From positions 1 to 45,250 of the forward strand of contig NZ_BBPO01000055.1 of assembly GCF_000787815.1 (NCBI RefSeq): a DNA stretch of 45,250 bases, in the 5' to 3' direction. The DNA comes from Streptacidiphilus neutrinimicus. GTDB lineage: Bacteria; Actinomycetota; Actinomycetes; Streptomycetales; Streptomycetaceae. The notes below the pieces were generated by a model that was not told the origin of the DNA, ran no database searches, and was given only the letters and a program-made list of their open reading frames with translations. The position numbers and the translations under genes were made by a program. The stretch's first letter is position 1, and each line of letters begins with the position of its first letter. This document shows positions 43,154 to 45,250 of this stretch, piece by piece.

Positions 43154-43959
43154 GCGCCCGCCGTCCCGTCGACGAAGTCGCGGAGCACCCGGACGAACCG
43201 GTCCGGCTCCTCCAGGAAGGGGGCGTGGCCACTGTCAGGGAACATCTCCAGCCGGGCGTCCGGGAGCGCGGTCAGCAGCCACTTGCCGACCTCCGTGGGG
43301 AAGATCCGGCTCTTGGCGCCGTGCAGCAGCAGCGTCGGGAGCGCCAGCCCACTGATCCGCTCGCGCCAGTCCTGGCCGAGAACCCCGCTCCACAGCGCCA
43401 GCAGCGCGAGCCGCGAGGTCGGCAGCGACTCCGTCAACAGCTCTCGCAGCACGCCGGGTTCGGGCTCGCTCCCGGAGGCGAAGCAGTTCTCGGTCACGGC
43501 GGTCAGGTACCCCTGCGGGTCGGTCCACTGCTGCCGGGTCGCCTGCAGCGCGCCGACGGCGTCCAGGCCGCCGAACGCCGCGTGCTCCCAGCCGTCCTCG
43601 CGCAGCAGGTAGGGCGACATCTCCACCGAGACCAGCCGCGAGACCCGGTCCGTCCCATGCTGTTCCAGGTAGTTGTAGGCGACCGTCGCGCCGAGCGACC
43701 ATCCGACGAGCGTGACGTCACGCAGGTCGAGCCGCTCGACGACCTGCGCCAGATCGGCTGCGGCGTCCTCGACGGTCCACCCCGGTGGCGGCTCCGGGCT
43801 GGCCCCGTGCCCGCGCAGGTCCACGGTGACGACGTCGTACTCCGGCCCGAGCGCGGCCACCACCGGCGCGAAACACCCCGAGGTCATTCCGAGGCCCGGT
43901 ACGAACAACACGGTGGGCCCGGTACCGGGGCGCCGGGCATGGTGAATCATTTCGAGCAT
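43150..43959 (-). CDS. Alpha/beta hydrolase, putative methyl-ester hydrolase of the pathway
   Basis: 269 residues. VPGLGMTSGCF is the oxyanion loop, VGWSLGATVAYNY holds nucleophile Ser88, and DSGHAPFLEEPDRF the catalytic His. The usual acid after strand 6 is absent: the segment reads LLHGAKSRIFP with Ser where Asp is common, so the acid must come from elsewhere. ATG 43959 has TTGGAGC upstream; a frame extending to 44022 lacks a ribosome site. First gene of a two-gene operon with the exporter. If a methyl ester protects the warhead, this enzyme could remove it; opening of the beta-lactone as resistance is another possibility. Confidence 0.85.
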   Translation of the reverse strand: MLEMIHHARRPGTGPTVLFVPGLGMTSGCFAPVVAALGPEYDVVTVDLRGHGASPEPPPGWTVEDAAADLAQVVERLDLRDVTLVGWSLGATVAYNYLEQHGTDRVSRLVSVEMSPYLLREDGWEHAAFGGLDAVGALQATRQQWTDPQGYLTAVTENCFASGSEPEPGVLRELLTESLPTSRLALLALWSGVLGQDWRERISGLALPTLLLHGAKSRIFPTEVGKWLLTALPDARLEMFPDSGHAPFLEEPDRFVRVLRDFVDGTAGA

Positions 43960-44049
43960 GGGAGAGCTCCAATCGGTCCCCGGGTGCGATGAGCAAAATA
44001 TACGGCGGGCCTGCGAAATCACGCCCGGGGGGAGTGATCAGACCTCTTT

Positions 44050-44442
44050 ATGCCCGGCCGTCGCCCGATCACGAATTTCAAAGGGTCGATCAATTGGTTT
44101 TATCAACTCGACTTGACTGGACTCGGCGTGTTCCTGAGGGTGGACTTGGACGGCGCTCGGCCGCCTCGGCGAGCCCTCGACCGCGTCGCCGACGGCCTGG
44201 GCCGCCGCGGGCGCGGCCGTCAGGGCCTTGCGCCGCCGCCGGGGTCCTGTGGGCGTTGGACGCCTCCGGCGTCCCCCCTCCGACCCAACCTCGACGAGAA
44301 CGGCGGGGACCTGGTGTTCCGCACCCTCAAGGAGCGGACGGCGGGCCGGGGCCTCCTGGTTGTCCACCATGGCGACGGGCGCCTCGACGGCAGCATCTAC
44401 CGGGTGGTGACCCTCGCGAGGGCCACCGTGGCTCCCCGATGA
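44050..44442 (+). pseudogene. Doubtful 130-codon frame, possible gene remnant
   Basis: The last 50 codons (PNLDENGGDLVFRTLKERTA, then GLLVVHHGDGRLDGSIYRVV) read like a real protein with strong third-position GC. The first 80 codons are Arg/Pro/Gly-rich and look non-coding, as if the 5' part has decayed or shifted frame. No ribosome site is evident at 44050. It ends one base before the convergent membrane protein gene. The rest of the 484-bp interval 43960-44443 holds the hydrolase promoter region and nothing else I can name. Confidence 0.3.
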
Positions 44443-44443
44443 C

Positions 44444-44896
44444 TCACCGTCGGGGCGCGAGGCGCCACAGAAGGACGCTCATGGCCAGAGTCAGCAGGTT
44501 GATCACGGCCTCGACGACGCCCGCGCCCCCGCCGGTGAACCAGACGCGGTGTTCGAGGTCGTAGAGGACGTCCATGCTGAACAGGTACACACCGCTGCCG
44601 GCGGCGACGGTGAGCCAGAGCCGGGCGGTGGCGGCGCGTTCGCTCAGGCAGGCGGCCGCGGCCAGCAGCAGGGCTGCCGTCAGCCAGGCGTCGGCGAGCG
44701 GGAAGGCGTTCTCGAAGTCGAGGTAGCCGCGCGTGGTCGAGCTGGCCAGGAGCGGTCGATCGGTGAACCACACCGCCCAGTACGCCACGATCACGGCCGC
44801 CGCCGTCAGACAGAGGGCCGCCGCCGCGCGGGCGCGCCCACGGCTCCAGTCGGCGGGAGCCGGCGAGGGTGCCAGAGTCGGTGCACGGTGCTCCAC
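44444..44896 (-). CDS. Small membrane protein, four predicted helices
   Basis: 150 residues with hydrophobic segments at about 25-44 (AAAALCLTAAAVIVAYWAVW), 70-84 (AWLTAALLLAAAACL), 91-108 (ARLWLTVAAGSGVYLFSM) and 125-146 (VVEAVINLLTLAMSVLLW). DVLYDLEHRVWFTGG lies between helices 3 and 4. No family assigned with confidence. GTG start at 44896; no clear ribosome site. Unrelated by position to the cluster operons. Confidence 0.75.
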   Translation of the reverse strand: MEHRAPTLAPSPAPADWSRGRARAAAALCLTAAAVIVAYWAVWFTDRPLLASSTTRGYLDFENAFPLADAWLTAALLLAAAACLSERAATARLWLTVAAGSGVYLFSMDVLYDLEHRVWFTGGGAGVVEAVINLLTLAMSVLLWRLAPRR

Positions 44897-45080
44897 AGGC
44901 GGTCAGGTTAGTTGCCCGCTCCATGACGGGCAATCAGGTCGACGACCAAGAACCGATCCGAGGACTTTGCCATTTCTTTGCAGCAGGACCACCGCGTGCG
45001 TCGTCTCTTCGGCCGATCTGGAACGAAACCGCCGGCATCCCCGCCCGGGAGCCGGTGGACCGAGCAGAGAGAAGCTGTTG

Positions 45081-45250
45081 ATGCGTACGAGTGTTGCCAC
45101 TGCCGTCGCCCTGACCTTCGCCGCCGTGCTGGCCACAGCCGCACCCGCCGTCGCCGCCGGCGGCTCCGGGGCAGGAGCGTCGAGCGCCGCGCCGACCGCG
45201 ACGCCCGCGCCGACGCAGGCCGGCGGCTCCGGGACGGCGGAGCCCAGCGC
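45081..45250 (+). CDS. Exported protein, 5' end only
   Basis: Partial gene cut by the window edge. ATG 45081 with GAGAGAAG upstream; a signal peptide at residues 1-27 (SVATAVALTFAAVLATAAPA then VAA) is followed by a Gly/Ser/Ala/Thr/Pro low-complexity stretch. Family not determinable from the 56 residues seen. Confidence 0.7.
   Translation, partial: MRTSVATAVALTFAAVLATAAPAVAAGGSGAGASSAAPTATPAPTQAGGSGTAEPS

Noticed and set aside
26170-43959. Phosphonate or phosphinothricin-type pathway, suggested by synthase plus aconitase-like genes
   Set aside because: No PEP mutase, phosphonopyruvate decarboxylase or related gene is present, and LeuA rather than a citrate-synthase-like enzyme is encoded.
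1-45250. tRNA, rRNA, insertion sequences, integrase or attachment sites
   Set aside because: Reading both strands I found no cloverleaf-like sequence, transposase motif or flanking direct repeat that I could support.

Overview
The window is about 45 kb of very GC-rich DNA with GTG/TTG starts, GGAGG-type ribosome sites, 4-base ATGA/GTGA gene overlaps, a clpP3-clpP4-popR locus and a few TTA codons. This points to a Streptomyces-like actinomycete (Streptomyces, Kitasatospora or Streptacidiphilus). I see no rRNA, tRNA, CRISPR, insertion sequence or phage genes.

Left part (1-9.7 kb): an S51-type peptidase-like protein, a decayed gene fragment, then a choline dehydrogenase-like gene (betA) divergent from a complete heterotetrameric sarcosine oxidase operon (soxB-soxD-soxA-soxG). 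This is a choline/betaine/sarcosine catabolic unit. A secreted berberine-bridge-type flavoprotein follows. 9.9-11.8 kb: clpP3, clpP4 and, convergent, the activator gene popR, with PopR-like operators upstream of clpP3 and popR; ClpP4 lacks the catalytic His. 12.0-18.3 kb: two secreted proteins of unknown function (the second with Met-rich decapeptide repeats and a His4 tail), a hypothetical protein and a DUF2079 membrane protein.

18.3-20.1 kb: a TrmB/LuxR-type regulator divergent from a 71-residue exported peptide ending in a duplicated GIGWD motif, followed by an 87-residue protein. Two strong inverted repeats lie between. This looks like a peptide-regulator cassette that I cannot match to a described system. 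20.2-24.3 kb: alpha/beta hydrolase, SDR, P450 and [3Fe-4S] ferredoxin, then a frameshifted exported beta-helix-like gene. 24.6-27.1 kb: three regulators (XRE/MmyB-like, a stand-alone LuxR domain with a TTA codon, and a LysR).

Right part (about 26.2-44.0 kb): a biosynthetic gene cluster without NRPS or PKS. One arm holds a heme-oxygenase-like diiron N-oxygenase, a nonheme iron enzyme of the 2OG-Fe family, a molybdopterin oxidoreductase, a DapF-fold protein without catalytic cysteines and an M24-type peptidase homologue. The other arm holds isopropylmalate synthase, LeuC, LeuD, a SAM methyltransferase, two AMP-forming ligases, an ATP-grasp ligase, an alpha/beta hydrolase and an MFS exporter. 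This combination matches the logic known for belactosin and cystargolide: a beta-lactone warhead made by leucine-like chemistry, plus an aminocyclopropylalanine made from lysine through 6-nitronorleucine, joined by ATP-grasp chemistry. I infer a belactosin-type proteasome/Clp-inhibitor cluster. Its presence some 15 kb from clpP3-clpP4-popR raises a self-protection hypothesis. The window ends with a small membrane protein and the start of another exported protein.
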